From Tribonema minus (taxonomy: Eukaryota; Sar; Xanthophyceae; Tribonematales; Tribonemataceae), in NCBI GenBank assembly GCA_017506865.1, contig JAFCMP010000057.1, forward strand, positions 1,240,001 through 1,304,000: a stretch of 64,000 nucleotides of DNA. Reading direction: 5' to 3'. Positions 21,845 to 34,082 of the stretch are shown here, piece by piece. The notes under the pieces were generated by a model. That model made no database searches, was not told where the DNA came from, and worked only from the letters and a program-made list of their open reading frames with translations. The stretch's first letter is position 1. Every line of letters begins with the position of its first letter. The position numbers were made by a program, and so were the translations under genes.

Positions 21845-23003
21845 GTTGTGAAGTAGCGCTGCAGGAGTCAAATTCGAATTCGGGCGCGAAGACATCCGAG
21901 TCCAGTCCGAGTCCGAGAGGAAGAGCTCCGCACCGCTCAACCCTGGAGAGAGGAGGAAAGCGAGAGCGCGACGCGACGTTGACACTTTATAAGTACATGC
22001 TTTGTTGGGCATTTTCTGCGAGCACGACACCTGTGGCCGCGCAGCTGTCTTGCCTGCGCACCTTGCACTGCAGCTGTACGAAAAGTCGCACAGGTACTTG
22101 ATTTTTTTTTTTTTAAAGAGCTCCAGATGATAACAAAGACTTGTTCAAACTAGAGTCGTGTTGAAACCTTGACAAGACGACTGCCGCAATAGCAATTGCA
22201 TGCGCTCGTAGGCTACGGGAGTGGTAGTCACATGCACGAGCATATATGTTTCCTCTGCCTACTGAGCACTGCTGCAACTTCGTGAACAAGTGCTTCAAAG
22301 CCAATGCTTTACAGGAATGCGTTGTTCCATTTTTTGACTGAAGACTCAAAATGGGGCGTCATGCTCTGACATTCGTCAAAGATGCGTATATGGGATCGCT
22401 TGTATCACAAAAGTGAGGCAGCAATTAGATTGCAAGTACCATGATCGCTGAGGCTCAAGAGAGCTGCCATGGCACATGCTTTGTAGAACTGCGTGGCTTC
22501 ATACTCAAGACGTAGTGGTGGTGTATCTTCACCGAAGGTTACTCAGTGAAGTGCATGCCAGATGCGCCCATGTTTGCCCATTGACAGGAAAGATGCGCAT
22601 GTTTGTGATACCGTGGATAATTCTAAAACAGGTCGTACATTTGTCAGCTTGTGCCACAAATGTTGCTAAGCATGACAGCTTGCTGCAGTGCCTGGTGACG
22701 TGTATTCCATGCGATCGGGTCTCAAGCCGCTTCGAGCTGCATCCAACGCACGCGCGCTTGATCACAGTGGTCTCACTTGGCCAATCCCGGATTCCCGGGG
22801 CTCATAGACAACGCGTTGGGGGGAACGGGGCGCGCGAGCCTAGCGTCACGAGTAGCGTGCCAGCGTGCGTGCGCGAGGTCACATTTTGCGGACGAACTTT
22901 TGCGTATCTTGAAGGACGTGGATCGCCAGTTATCTCAGGGGCACACTGATTTGCTCGGTTCAGGATTCACTCCACCAGTCTTACCTCTCTCTCAACCATC
23001 ATC
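21845..23003. other. Divergent intergenic region upstream of the FCP gene
   Basis: It separates the minus-strand gene (start 21844) from the plus-strand FCP gene (23004), so it should carry both promoters. It contains a T-run at about 22101-22114. The FCP leader just before the ATG is pyrimidine-rich (TTACCTCTCTCTCAACC). I see no TATA box that I would defend. Confidence 0.45.
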
Positions 23004-24459
23004 ATGAAGGCCGCCGCAGCAGCTGTCCTCCTCGCCGCCGGCGCCCAGGCGTTCGTCGCCCCCAACGCCCTGCGGGTAAGCAAGCTCTCTTCTGCCTCGT
23101 GCTAGGCAAATGTTGCACGTTCATGTGCAGGATGAATGTTTGCCCGATTGCGCACACCTCGACACACAGCAGTGCCAGTGAACGAAAGCTTTGATTGCTG
23201 CGCTAGGCAGCGCGCGTGCTGTCTCAGCTTTGCATGTGCGCTTTGGCCCGAAGCATAGCCTGCTAGGTAGTCTGAATGAACCCTCCCGGTGCGGAGGGTC
23301 TCCGTAGGCACTTGCTTGCGCGTGCCTTCGCCCCTCTGGTGCTCAACGCAATGCTGTCATGAGCGGAACACCTGGTGATTGGACCAGGCAGGGGCCGGCC
23401 TGCTCTGGTCCCCCACCTTGCCGCATTGCTTCGCAGTTTGGCCGAGCATGCAGGGAAGCACTCCGTGCTGAATGTGCTCACGCCACCCTTGTCGTCCTGT
23501 AACACCGGCACCTGAGCTCACACCATCGCACTCCTCTCCTTGCTCCATTCTGCAGGCCGCGGTCCCCAGCAGCTCCTCCGCCATGAAGATGAGCTTCGAG
23601 AACGAGGCTGGTGTGGTCGCCCCCCTGGGCTACTGGGACCCGGCTGGCTTCAGCGCTGACGGCGACGTCGAGAAGTTCAACCGCTACCGCGCGATCGAGA
23701 TCAAGCACGGCCGCGTCGCCCAGCTGGCTATGTGAGTTGACCGACCCATCCCCGAGAGCTGCTGCCATTCGTGTCATTTGCTGTCTTGTCTACCTGTGTG
23801 AATGATACCCGTTGGGTGGGTACACTCTCCTGGTTGACGTGCTCTGCACACAGCAGTATCTACAGCGCAGCTGTTGATCTGCATATCCATGGCATGCACG
23901 GCACTGATGCAGGACAGAACCCCCTTGCCTTGCCACTAGATGTGCATGTTTTTGTTTCTTGAGATGCACAACACACCTACATGTAGAACAGTTGTAGTTA
24001 GGAAAACGTATGTGATTGTACACACAGCACGTGTGTCCTCGCGCGCAGCACTGACATTTCCCTGTTTATCTTCCGCCCCGCAGGCTCCACACGTTCGTGA
24101 CCCACTTCTACAAGTTCGATGGCCTGGTCTCCGCCGGCGACGGCATCCCCTCCACCATCCCCTACGGCTTCGGCGCCATCGGCCCCTGGCCCATCGCCGG
24201 CGTGGCGCAGGTCCTCCTGTTCTGCTCCGCGCTGGAGATCCTCGCCCCCCAGAAGGAGGACAAGGCGCCCGGGGACGTGCAGCCCGACACGGGCGCGTTC
24301 CCCAAGCTGGAGCAGTACGACGACGCCGGCGCGTTTGAGATCCAGACCAAGGAGATCAACAACGGCCGCCTCGCGATGGTCGCCTGGACGGGCGCCACCG
24401 TCGCCGCCTTCCTCACCGGCGGCCAGGACCCCATCGACACCCTGCTCAGCAAGTTCTAA
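23004..24459 (+). CDS. Fucoxanthin-chlorophyll a/c light-harvesting protein (FCP/LHCF type)
   Basis: Antenna protein that binds chlorophylls and fucoxanthin-type carotenoid in the thylakoid and passes energy to the photosystems. Exons 23004-23075, 23556-23731 and 24084-24459 total 624 nt (207 aa), GT-AG, phases 0 and 2. The N-terminus MKAAAAAVLLAAGAQAFVAP has a signal peptide followed by the AFVAP motif used for import into complex red-lineage plastids. Two conserved LHC helices are visible: EKFNRYRAIEIKHGRVAQLA (helix 1, E..H.R) and TKEINNGRLAMVAWTG (helix 3, E..N.R). Both have the chlorophyll-binding Glu and Arg. A third hydrophobic segment, PWPIAGVAQVLLFCSALEIL, lies between. Its introns have no exon-edge echoes, unlike neighbouring genes. 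Within the LHC superfamily this is FCP-like; the exact subgroup needs a tree. Confidence 0.97.
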
Positions 24460-25639
24460 GCGGCTCGCTGCAGGCGCCGCTTTTGGTGTAATATACATAC
24501 CCCCCATGACACAGATTGGAGCCGCGTGTCTACAGGTTACAGCCCCTACAATATAGACAAAATTTTGACCCCGTGCACGCGCGTGTGGATTGACGATCCT
24601 CTTCCTTGGCTTTCTGTTGTTGGTCTGCCCTGCCTGTTGACTTGTGATGTGAACACGGGAGTGTTGGGAGAGTTTCATTGGCAGATATGTCTACGTGCTT
24701 GCACATCGGTGATGTCTTATGTGAATTCAGCATGCACTTGACTGCGGTTGACTTGGGTGTATTTCTACGTGAACTGAAATGCGTGCTTCAATGTGTGCCT
24801 AGACAAAAAATCGCAGCCAGCTTTCATTGCATTAGTGAATGCATGTACCTTGCACAGTTTTGTGAGATGCGCGTGCGGCTTCAGCGTTCTCTCACTTGTG
24901 TGTGCGAATGTATGTGTATGTCACAAGCCATGCCTCTGCAAGCCATGCCTTGCACAGAAGGGGCAGGCAGGTAGCCACGATAGCGTTGTGTGACAGTCAA
25001 AACAACGAGCGGCCGCACCTGTAGAGACACTTGAAAACGCAGGCTGTCTTGATTTATTCAATATTTTGCAGCGCTCCACAACTAAAACGACAGCAGCGGC
25101 CCGTAAGATGCCAGACGCAACAACCATCACAATGAGAAACGACACAGATTTGCCGCCGCGCGTGCACCGCCATGACCGTGTAGCAAGGCGCGCAGGGGCC
25201 TGCGCCTTGCGACCGATCCCGCAAGCACTGCGCAGCGGCACGCGCGCCACGCTGCTTGACCGCCGTGCACGCCGTCTCGGCACTCAAAGGCAGCAGCACC
25301 GCGGCCACCGGAGGGAGGCGCTGAGACAGCGGCCGCTCCTCCACTTGCCGGCCGTGCCGCACGGAACGCGCCCCGGCGTTGTAACTCAGAGGCAGCAGCA
25401 GCAGCAAGGTCGCCAAGTATTGCCCTCTCCTCTCGCGTGTCCGCCGCTGCCGCCGCCGCCGCCGCAGCAGCTGCGCAACGCGCTGACCGTGCTGGGTGCT
25501 GACGCCGCAGTCACAACGCAGTTACAACCGCTTGCGCGGCAGCGTTATGGCCCAGCGCTGCGCGGGCGCGCCCCCTGAGATTTCATCTTGGCGAGACGCG
25601 CTTTCGCCGCGGCGGCGTTCTGCGCGTGCAGGGCTTTTA
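24460..25639. other. Convergent intergenic region between FCP and the esterase gene
   Basis: It holds the 3' ends of both genes. Long minus-strand open frames cross 25054-25640 but show no domain and run past the esterase stop in another frame, so I treat them as chance. No other gene recognised. Confidence 0.45.
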
Positions 25640-28600
25640 TTATAGGTCTCTCAGAATGGACTCCTCTGGGCTGTCCTCGTCGACGTGGCCGTGCCAGGGC
25701 GCCTGCATTTTCATGGTATCGGGGTCGAGGTGCGGGTACGCTGCCAGTATGGTGCGCTGCAGCTCTGCGCAGGTATTGAGCGAGTGCGAGGGAGCGGTGG
25801 TAGGTACATGCAGAGTCGGGGAGGGGGGGGGGGGGGCGGGCGCATGAGTCAGTGTCGTGGGCCAAAGACAACGCGCATGCGCTGCACACGCATGCACGCA
25901 TGCTGCATGCAGGCAGGAGATGGGCCACTATGGCCCAACAAAGTGCTGTGGCATGAGCCGCGGCACATGAGGCAGAAGGGGTGGGGGGGGGGGGGGAGGG
26001 AGGCTTGTGAGGCCAAACGGGGAGGGGGAGGGGCAGGGGGGTGGTTGCGCCCTCGAGACAGAGCGCAAGCGCAACAAGCGGCATCGAAAGGTGCGCAAAG
26101 CATGGAAGTTGGGCTGGAAGTTTGCGCAACGACAAGCCTGCTGCACACCCACTGCGTCGTTGAGCAGGCGGTGACCATCTGCTGGCCTGTTTCATTGCGC
26201 CGCGTCGCCCCTCAAACACATGGGTTGGAGGGCACGCCGCGCGTTGATTCGGGCGCGCATGTTGGCGCCGATTTGACGCGCGTGCGCTTGCGTGTGTGTG
26301 TTGGCAAATGTGTGATCGGCCCAGTACAAAGACATGGCAGCATATCTGACAGTGCGCTGCCAATGCGCTGACAACGCGGTGCATGGGACTACATAGTGGC
26401 AGTTGAAGCACAGCTGGACGCGCGACAGACAATCTATAAAGAAGTGAACTCATGGCGTGCGCACCTGTGAAGAGCACGGCGTTGCCTTCGGCGCTCAAAT
26501 GCAAGCCGTCGTGCAAGTACTTGTCGGCCAGCTCCTGCACACAGAAACGAGCGTAAAGATGGGAAAGACTCAGAATGGCAGCCTGATTTGCCAAATTATC
26601 AAAGACAGGTCATGGCATCTCTGTGCGCAGCAAAATTGTCCAGTTTCCGCATTATGGTAGACAATGATCGCGATTGCTGTTCGTCAGTCCATGCTGAACA
26701 TTAGAGCTACCTGACCTAATATTGCAGGCTAATAATGTACAGCCAAACAGTTTTGGCCAAGATGATCACTTGCCTCCATTACAGTCGATCATCGTTGAGG
26801 GTTATGATATGCTGATCTGCCAGCCAAACGAACACCTGTGCTGATGGCGCCGACCGTTCCGTCAGGGCTGCATGCAATCACAACGCTGAGGTGCGCAGCA
26901 CTGACGACAGCGGCTTTGGCAGTCATGCTACCCTAAAAGTCGCCGGTTGCTTATCCAGTCCTAGTGCGCTGAGCTGCAGAACGGCGTGTGCTGCACGACT
27001 GACGAGACTGCGTTTAGGAAGACATGGGCTGGACTAGGGTTGATGAGGGCGGGGCGAGGGTGCACCGCAAGGGTTTACTGTTCCGGGTTAGTGGTCACTA
27101 ACCCTAAGTAAGCCTGACAGTAAGTCTAACCCGACCTCTGACGCTAACACTACCCGCGCCTGAAGTGATCGCCGGGCCGAGCGGGTGTGCAGTTCGGCAG
27201 TGCGTGTGCTGATCAGGAGCATAATCAGGACTAGCATCAGCCACATGTAAGGCTAAAGTGAACCAGAGGTGAGGTATCAGGACTCCTTAGCCCAAATCCT
27301 CACCCTAACCCTACGCCGCGGCTGACCTTATCCCCCCTGCCAAGCGCTGTGTGAAGGTCAACGGCGGGCACGCCCCATGTTGCGCAGTAGGGGTGTAACT
27401 AGGGTTAGGCTTAGGGGTGAAACCAACCAGATTAAGGCTACAGCCCCGGTTCACTGCAACTGACCTGATCGCCGCCACCAAGCGCCGCATGAAGGTCAAC
27501 AGCGGGCACGCGCATGTCGCGCAGTAGGGGTGTGACTGGGGTTAGGGTTAGGGTAGAGCCAACGGCATTTTAGTAGCTACAGTCCCGGTTCACCCAAACG
27601 ACTGAATTCACCAATTCAAACCCTAACCCTCATTCGCGACTGACCTGATCGCCGCTGCCGAGCGCTGTGTGAAGGTCAACGGCGGGCACGCCCATGTCGC
27701 GCGCGAGCGCGAGGCACGCGCGCGCGTACTGAAGCGTGTGCTCCTGGCTCCTGTCGAGAGGCCTGCCACGGCGGGGGAAGGGGGAGGGGGGGGGGGGGGC
27801 AGTGCAGCAACGCTCAGGTATTGTGTGCATGTCCCTGCCGCAACAGTGGAGTTTGTGGCGTCAGCGCCACCATACCATGTTGTTGCCGAGTGGTACCGAG
27901 CAGTGTGTCAGCTGTCAGCAACTGACCCGGTAGCGTCGCAATGTCCATCAACGGCGACACTGGCAGCGCTCAGTTTCTCCCGGCATACTTCAAAGCGTTC
28001 ACGCAGAAGCCATGTCTGACGGCTGCTGCTCGCAGAGCACTTTCGGGCATGCGAATTGCATGAGGCGCCGCTTGCCAGCAACAGGTCTGTAAGACAAACT
28101 CTGCTGTCGAAAGCAGGCGGTCTGCTGAGATACATTGAACAGTATCCAGATTCGTTCTAGAGATGACGACAGGGGCTATCACATGCGCACTGAATCCAAG
28201 CATAAAGAGAGGGGGGTTCATAAATAGTAACATCGTATTGCTATGAAGTGGTACATTATTCGTCTAGGCACAACTTTGATATCGTATGCCGTGTGAGGCG
28301 TCTGCAAGCAAGATTTCCTGCAATGGGACATGTATACATCGGCCCGCTGATTGACGACTACCTAGAAAACTGGGGAGATAGGGGGGACGACGCAGTGCAC
28401 GCACCTGCCCTGCTTTGCTCGGTGCGCTTCCCACTTGCCCAGGTGCACCGGCGCGGGCGCAATGAGCACCAGCTGCACGCAGAACGGCGCAGAGGGGCAT
28501 TGCGAGGGCACCATCAGTCTCTTCTGCCGGCAGTCAGTGCGGCGATGAGGACGAGTGCATGCGGCGGCTGTGTGGCACGCAGCAGATTGTCTGTAGAAAT

Positions 28601-31600
28601 TTCACAGGCGTTCGACGTGTTTCAATCAGTGCTGTTCGCCATGGCAGAGGTCTCGCTGTGACTGCCGCCGCCGCTGCCGCAGATGAGCCATGACTTGCAA
28701 ATATGCCACACTGCATGGCGATAACGTCCCTGCGTGTTGATTGTCTGCCCGGCGGTGCCACCGGGCGCAGCTGACATCACCAGTTGCCGCTTAAGATGAG
28801 GGTTCCACATCTTGCCGCCAATCCCGCCCGCTGCATTTCCGGGAGGAGGCGGGGGGGGGGGGCTGCCACGCGTGCGCTCTAAGAGGCACGCCGGCGCAGC
28901 ACCAGTGCTTCGCAAGAAATGGACCTCTTGCCGCCGTCGCAGCGCAGCGCAGCGAGCGCCGGCGCACCTGCCGCGCGTCACTCGTGGCACGCCTCAGCAG
29001 CAAGGACACTCGATTTTGCATGTGCTGAGCGCTGCTGCAAGGTGACGCGCACGGCACTCACCGCGGCATCCGGGTACGCGGTGCGCAGGTGGTTGACAAT
29101 GGCGTTCATGTTGGCGCGGTACTCGGGGAGCGGCACGTGCTGCCTGCAATGGGGGGTGGGGAGCGGCGTGCCAGGGGGGCAGGGGGGGGGGGGGGGGGGG
29201 TGAGCGAGGGTCACTTCAGGGTGAAGTCAGAGTTGAAGTCAGAGTTCGTGTTGGCGCGGTACTCGGGGAGCGGCACGTGCTGCCTGCAGCGGCGGGGGGG
29301 GGGGGGAGGGGAAGGGGGGGGGGGATAGGGTGGGGTTGGGTTTGGAGGTTTAAAAGCGGGGCCATGCGTGGGATCATCTGGGCAGTGGATGAAGCACACC
29401 TCACGTCGGTCAGTCTTTTGCAGCCGATACTACATACCGCTTAACCCTTGTTTTTCTGACAATGAGCTCAACAAGGGCAAAAACAGGTTTACCCACAGAC
29501 GCTTCACCTTGTGGAATCATGGAAACTTCAACTTGCTAGCGAAGCGCTGTTGAACGCCCCCACAGCGGCCGCTGAGGACGCCACGCACTGTCATAACACT
29601 CACTTCTCGTCAGCAAGCACGGCATCATGTGAGGACGCCACGCACTGTAGCGACACTACTTCTCGCCGGGGAGCGCGGCGTCGTTGATGCCATCATGTAA
29701 TAACGAAAGTTGCACTTGAACATCATAAAGCGCTCCTGGCGATGAGCTCAACAGCAGCAGTTCAGTTACCGACAGGAACCTCAAGCTATCGAATCATGGA
29801 AACTTTGTGCACTTATATGCAACTGCCCCACAACGGCCGCTGAGGACGCCACACACTGTAGCGACACTCACTTCTGGCCGGGGAGCACGGTGTCGTTAAC
29901 GCCGAGCGCAACAAGGCCGAGAACAGGCTTATGCGCGGAAACATCCACTTGTGCACTTGCGGAAACTGGACTTGCTCATGGAGCGCTGGATGTGCAACGC
30001 TCCGCAACGACCGCCAAGGACGCCACGCACTGCAGCGATACTCACTTCTCGCCGGGGAGCACGGCGTCGTTGATGCCGAGGAATACAGTGACGAGGGCTG
30101 TCGGCTGTGCCGCCCCCGCCTTGAAGAGCCGATCCAGCTGCGCACGACATCACGCACACACAGCATCGCGAGTGAGTCAATGCGTGAGGGAGTCCGTGCA
30201 CGCGCAGCGTCGCGAGTGCGTCGATGCAAGTCTTGGCATGCGGTAGATAGTCTTTGGCAATACGGACGCTACTTCGGCTGACAAGGAGCCTCACCTGCAA
30301 GCCTGCGCGGTGCATACAACGCGCATACGCAGCGTTGAAAAAAAAAATGTATGGCGACGCAAGTGTCGCATTGAAAACGCGTCCTGTGGCAATGAATGGA
30401 CGACCTTGTCAGGAAACAAGTCTTCTGTTCGGACAGCGAGCTTCGGCTGCGTCCCTACATCCGCCATGTAGGACCACGCGATCTGCTGGGATGAAGCGAT
30501 GCAAAAGGACTGATTGCATAAGTTGAGTATTGCTGGCACTCTCCGGCTCTACACCCACACCCTGTCATCTGGTGGGACCGGCATGTACTCGTCAGGTGTG
30601 AAGGATGCTGCAAACCGTGCAGGCTGAGTTGGCGCCGGCCGCTGATGCGGCGGCCACACCTGGCATCATGACGAATGTCTTCCCCAGTTACAGTTCTTAC
30701 TTGCGTGGTCATCTCGGTCATCGCTACGAGACATCGCACTTGAACTTGCATGCTGCATGGCGGCGTGATCAACTGATGCGACCGCAAACCAACTGGCGCT
30801 AACGGTGCTCAAATTTATGCCCATGTGCGCTTGGGCCCCGCGAGCTGCAATACGTTTCTTGGGGTTAGGGTTAGGATCCAGCATGTATCGTCCTCAACTT
30901 CACAGCAAGTGTCCAGCGCGCGGCGAACGGCGTCAATCAAAGGCTAAGCACTGACATGACCACGCCGTTCGGCGAATCAGCACCTCTACAGAACAGCAGA
31001 GGAGCCTGAGGGGATGCACTGATGAAAAAACAGCAGCATCGTGCTCACCATGATGACGGCCCCAGTGGCTGTTGTCTCCGCCGTAACCGCGGAGCACCGA
31101 CACGATCACGCCGCTCGGCGTATCAACACCTCCGTGTACGGAAAAGCAGCTGAGCACTGACACAATCGCGCCGTCGGCGTATCAGCACCGCGCCGTGAAA
31201 CTGGCACAACTATTAGGAAATGCGCCGATGAAAAACAACAGCATCGTGCTCACCATGATGACGGCCCAGCGGCTGTTGTACCCGATGAAAAAGCAACAGC
31301 AATAGTTTCTTCTTGCATAAACAGCACGCTCATAGAATTCTCCTGTTGTACCAGCTTTTACGATTTCAAAAGTAAGAACCTTCAACTTCGCCTGTAGCTG
31401 CAGCTGAACATTGAACACCTTCAAAACAGTACATGAAGGAAACGCGTGTGCTCACCATGATCACGTGTAGCCGCAGATGAACATTGCATACCTGCAAGAC
31501 AAGAAGGGAAACGCGTGTGCTCACCATGATCACAGCCCAGCGGCTGTTGTACCCGCCGTAGCCGCGGCAGACCACGTCCAGGCGCCGCTGGTACCAGTGC

Positions 31601-34082
31601 TGCATCTACGCTCAGCAGCGTGGCGCCGGCGCAGCAGCAGGCGCGCAGAGAGCACGTGACACGTCAGTAGTGTGTTAGGGTCAGGGCTAGATGAAGAGAG
31701 GTGTGGGGTTAAGGTGAGAGCGCACCGCAGTGCGCGGAGAGCACATATGACACGTCAGCAGTGTTACTAGTGTAGTAGGGTTAGGATTAGGGTTAGTTAG
31801 GTTTAGGATTAGGGTAAGGGTTCGGGATGTACTATTATCTTATCCACTTCCGCTTGAGGGGAAGAATCCCATGTACCCCTGACTCGTGGCACACGTGACG
31901 GAGGTCGAAAGCGACGAGGGTACCGATCGGGCCAACGTGTATGGCAGCTGCATATGACAAACGTGTGTTGTTACGGGGGTGCTATGTACGTATTTGGTTG
32001 GTTCATTGGAAGGTATCGCCGGCGCTGCAGCGCCGCGCCGCGTCGGCAGCGGCCGCACATGGGAGGCACGTGGGCCCCCCTTACTAGACGCACCACCGAA
32101 CCGCTCTGCCCCCACGCGCACAACTAGAGGCTGTCACGTCAAAGCCCATCATGCGTGCTTAGCAACAGCCTCTCTCTTGCGAGTGTTCGAAGACTGGGCG
32201 CTCCGAGGCGGGTGCGCGCAGTCAGCTAACCCTAGCCCTAACCCTAGATCCGCACGGTGCCACCGACGTCAGCAGCGCCGCCTCGACGTCTGCTGCTGCC
32301 GAGTAGAAGTATATATATATATCTACACTAGCTGATGTGCATGTATGCGTCAGCACCGGCAGCGGCGCCTCGTCGGCTGCCGCCGCTATCTGCTGCCGCT
32401 GCCGCTGCTGCCATTTCTGCTGCCGCTGGCACGTGTGTATGCGTCAGCACCGGCACGTGCACACGGGGTTGGGTCAGGGCCAGAGAACCATACGGACGGG
32501 ATCAGAATCAGGCCATGTCATTCACACACGTGCCCCCCCCCTCGTGTGCTGGTGGTCAAAACACACATATGCCGTTGCTGGTGACATCGGTCCACCGCGG
32601 GTTAGGGTTAGGGTTGGGGTTAGGTGACATCGCTCAACTCCACCGCGTGCCGAACCCCGCCCCCCGCGCTGGCAGACACGTGGCACGCTGACTGTGCGCG
32701 CAACTGCTCAGCAGTGTCACTGCCTACGCCAGGGGGCATCATCGCGAGCGCCTGCGCGCGACGTCGACGATTCGCCCCGCTAGGCCCGCTGCCACATCGG
32801 CCAGGTCACGGCTCAGCTGCGAGGCAGCGCTCAGCATGTATGTGGTTGGGGACATCTTTGACGCCAGAAGCCTCAGCAGCAGCGCTCCGCGCCGTTCCCT
32901 CCCCACAGCCAGAAGCAGCGCCGCGCCAGCAGAGACCGCAGCGCACTGACCTGAGCAGCACTGCGGCGCTGAACTGCGCGGGGGAGGGGGCGGCGCTGCC
33001 CCATCCGCGCTCACGTCGGAAGCCGGCCGCAACTTCAAGTGCGCCGCTGGCGGCGGCTACGCGAGCGGTTGCGCAAGTCCCAAAGACCCAAAGAGAGAGG
33101 CTCTGCCGTTGTTCATTCCCGCTGCTTATGCTACCACTGCCTCCGCCCCCACGCCACATCACCCCCCCCCCTGCGCCCCTGACAGCAAGGACTTGAAGTG
33201 ACGTGCCGCCTCCGCGCTGCGTACCTGCGCGAGCCAGCCCATCTTCTCTGCGTCAAAGCCGTACTGCGTCACGCTGTCGCCGAAGGCTATCATGCGCGGC
33301 GGCGCCGACTCCGCGCCATCGTCCTGCGTTCGAGCGCGGGGGGGGGGGGAGGGGAGGGGAGCATTGCTCAACTCGGGGCCCGGCGGACGCACGCGCATAC
33401 ACTGGCGAGCAGACAGCGTGGTACGTAAAAGCGGCAATGTGTGAGTGTGTGTTTGTACGGGAAGAGACGCAGCGCCGATGGGCCAGCAACTGCGCGGCAG
33501 CATGCATGCGCAGCGCACGCGCAGAGGCTGCGCCCCTTTCAGAGTCGCCGCCGCCCCCCCTGTTGCCGTTGTCAGCGCCCCCCCTTACTTACTGCTGACA
33601 GCACAATCAGTTGAGCGCAGTTGCAGCAGGGGCGGGGATGCATGCGCGATGGACGTGAAGGGCCGAGCTGCTGGCAGTACGCAGGCGTTGGCGTTACAAG
33701 TATCTGCGGCCTTGCAGTGAATCCCCTCACTAGTGCACTACACCGGCACATGTTGGGAGTGCATGTACAAGGCAAACACCAGGAGTCCATCGAGTGCGTC
33801 CTAGAGGTGATGCGATGATAAGGCAGAGCTTCAATTATGAAAAAATACCATTGAAATGGCAAGTACGAGGCAAACACCAGGAGTCCATCGAGTGCGTCCT
33901 AGAGGTGATGCGATGATAAGGCAGAGCTTCAATTATGAAAAAATACCATTGAAATGGCAAGTAGCTGCACTCACCCTTTCGTGTTGCCGCAGCTTCTTGT
34001 TTAGTATGATGTTGGTGACCAGCGCAATGCCCGCCAGCCCGCCCAGGATCACAACTGCGGATCGGGAGTTCCAGTGTGCCAT
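25640..34082 (-). CDS. IAH1-like GDSL/SGNH esterase with N-terminal membrane anchor
   Basis: SGNH hydrolase resembling isoamyl acetate-hydrolysing esterase (IAH1). Nine exons: 33975-34082, 33225-33323, 31525-31599, 30046-30137, 29062-29143, 28405-28472, 27645-27762, 26465-26534 and 25640-25764. They sum to 837 nt (278 aa), with all phases matching. Residues 9-29 (VVILGGLAGIALVTNIIL) form a membrane anchor. Block I is MIAFGDSVTQYG (nucleophile Ser53), the block II region RGYGGYNSRW, block III VFLGINDAVLPG (Asn117), and block V YLHDGLHLSAEG (Asp223, His226). The C-terminus has the family features LAAYP.L and PWHGHVDEDSPEESI. The anchor is unusual for IAH1 proteins and suggests an ER or other membrane location. 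Introns hold several echo arrays. Substrate is probably a short-chain ester or lipid, by family only. Confidence 0.92.
27310..27560 (-). repeat. Echoes of the esterase exon 7 donor edge
   Basis: Two copies of the exon end (plus-strand word GAAGGTCAAC.GCGGGCACGC) lie at about 27325-27380 and 27468-27525. The real exon end is at 27645-27700. Units are about 145-180 bp and carry TTAGGG-like stretches between them. Confidence 0.8.
29249..29292 (-). repeat. Echo of the esterase exon 5 acceptor edge
   Basis: This repeats gcag followed by GCAGCACGTGCCGCTCCCCG (real copy at 29110-29143), with the acceptor intact. Coding similarity ends after CGCGCCAACA. Confidence 0.8.
29575..29915 (-). repeat. Echoes of the esterase exon 4 donor edge
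   Basis: Copies of the exon end encoding GINDAVLPGE lie at about 29602 (poor), 29658 and 29871. The true end is at 30046. Two distal copies also carry AATGAGCTCAACA-like intron sequence. Confidence 0.75.
31030..31475 (-). repeat. Echoes of the esterase exon 3 donor edge
   Basis: Plus-strand TGCTCACCATGAT, the complement of ATCATG followed by gtgagca, occurs at 31519 (real) and again at about 31449, 31248 and 31042. The 31042 and 31248 copies include 25-45 bases of exon (N.SRWAVIM). Confidence 0.8.
31773..31827. repeat. Degenerate TTAGGG-like tract
   Basis: Mixed TTAGGG, TTAGGA and TTTAGG units in esterase intron 2. Confidence 0.6.
33769..33963. repeat. Exact 98-bp tandem duplication
   Basis: The block starting GGCAAACACCAGGAGTCCAT at 33771 is repeated without visible change from 33869, in the first esterase intron next to exon 1. 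Perfect identity points to a very recent duplication. Confidence 0.85.

Noticed and set aside
23998-24678. Minus-strand frame over the FCP gene
   Set aside because: It is the antisense of FCP exon 3, whose LHC motifs are clear on the plus strand.
25545-26594. A 349-codon minus-strand open frame
   Set aside because: Its 5' part contains esterase exon 8, but it then runs through introns and past exon 9 in a different frame. It is open because of GC richness, not a gene of its own.
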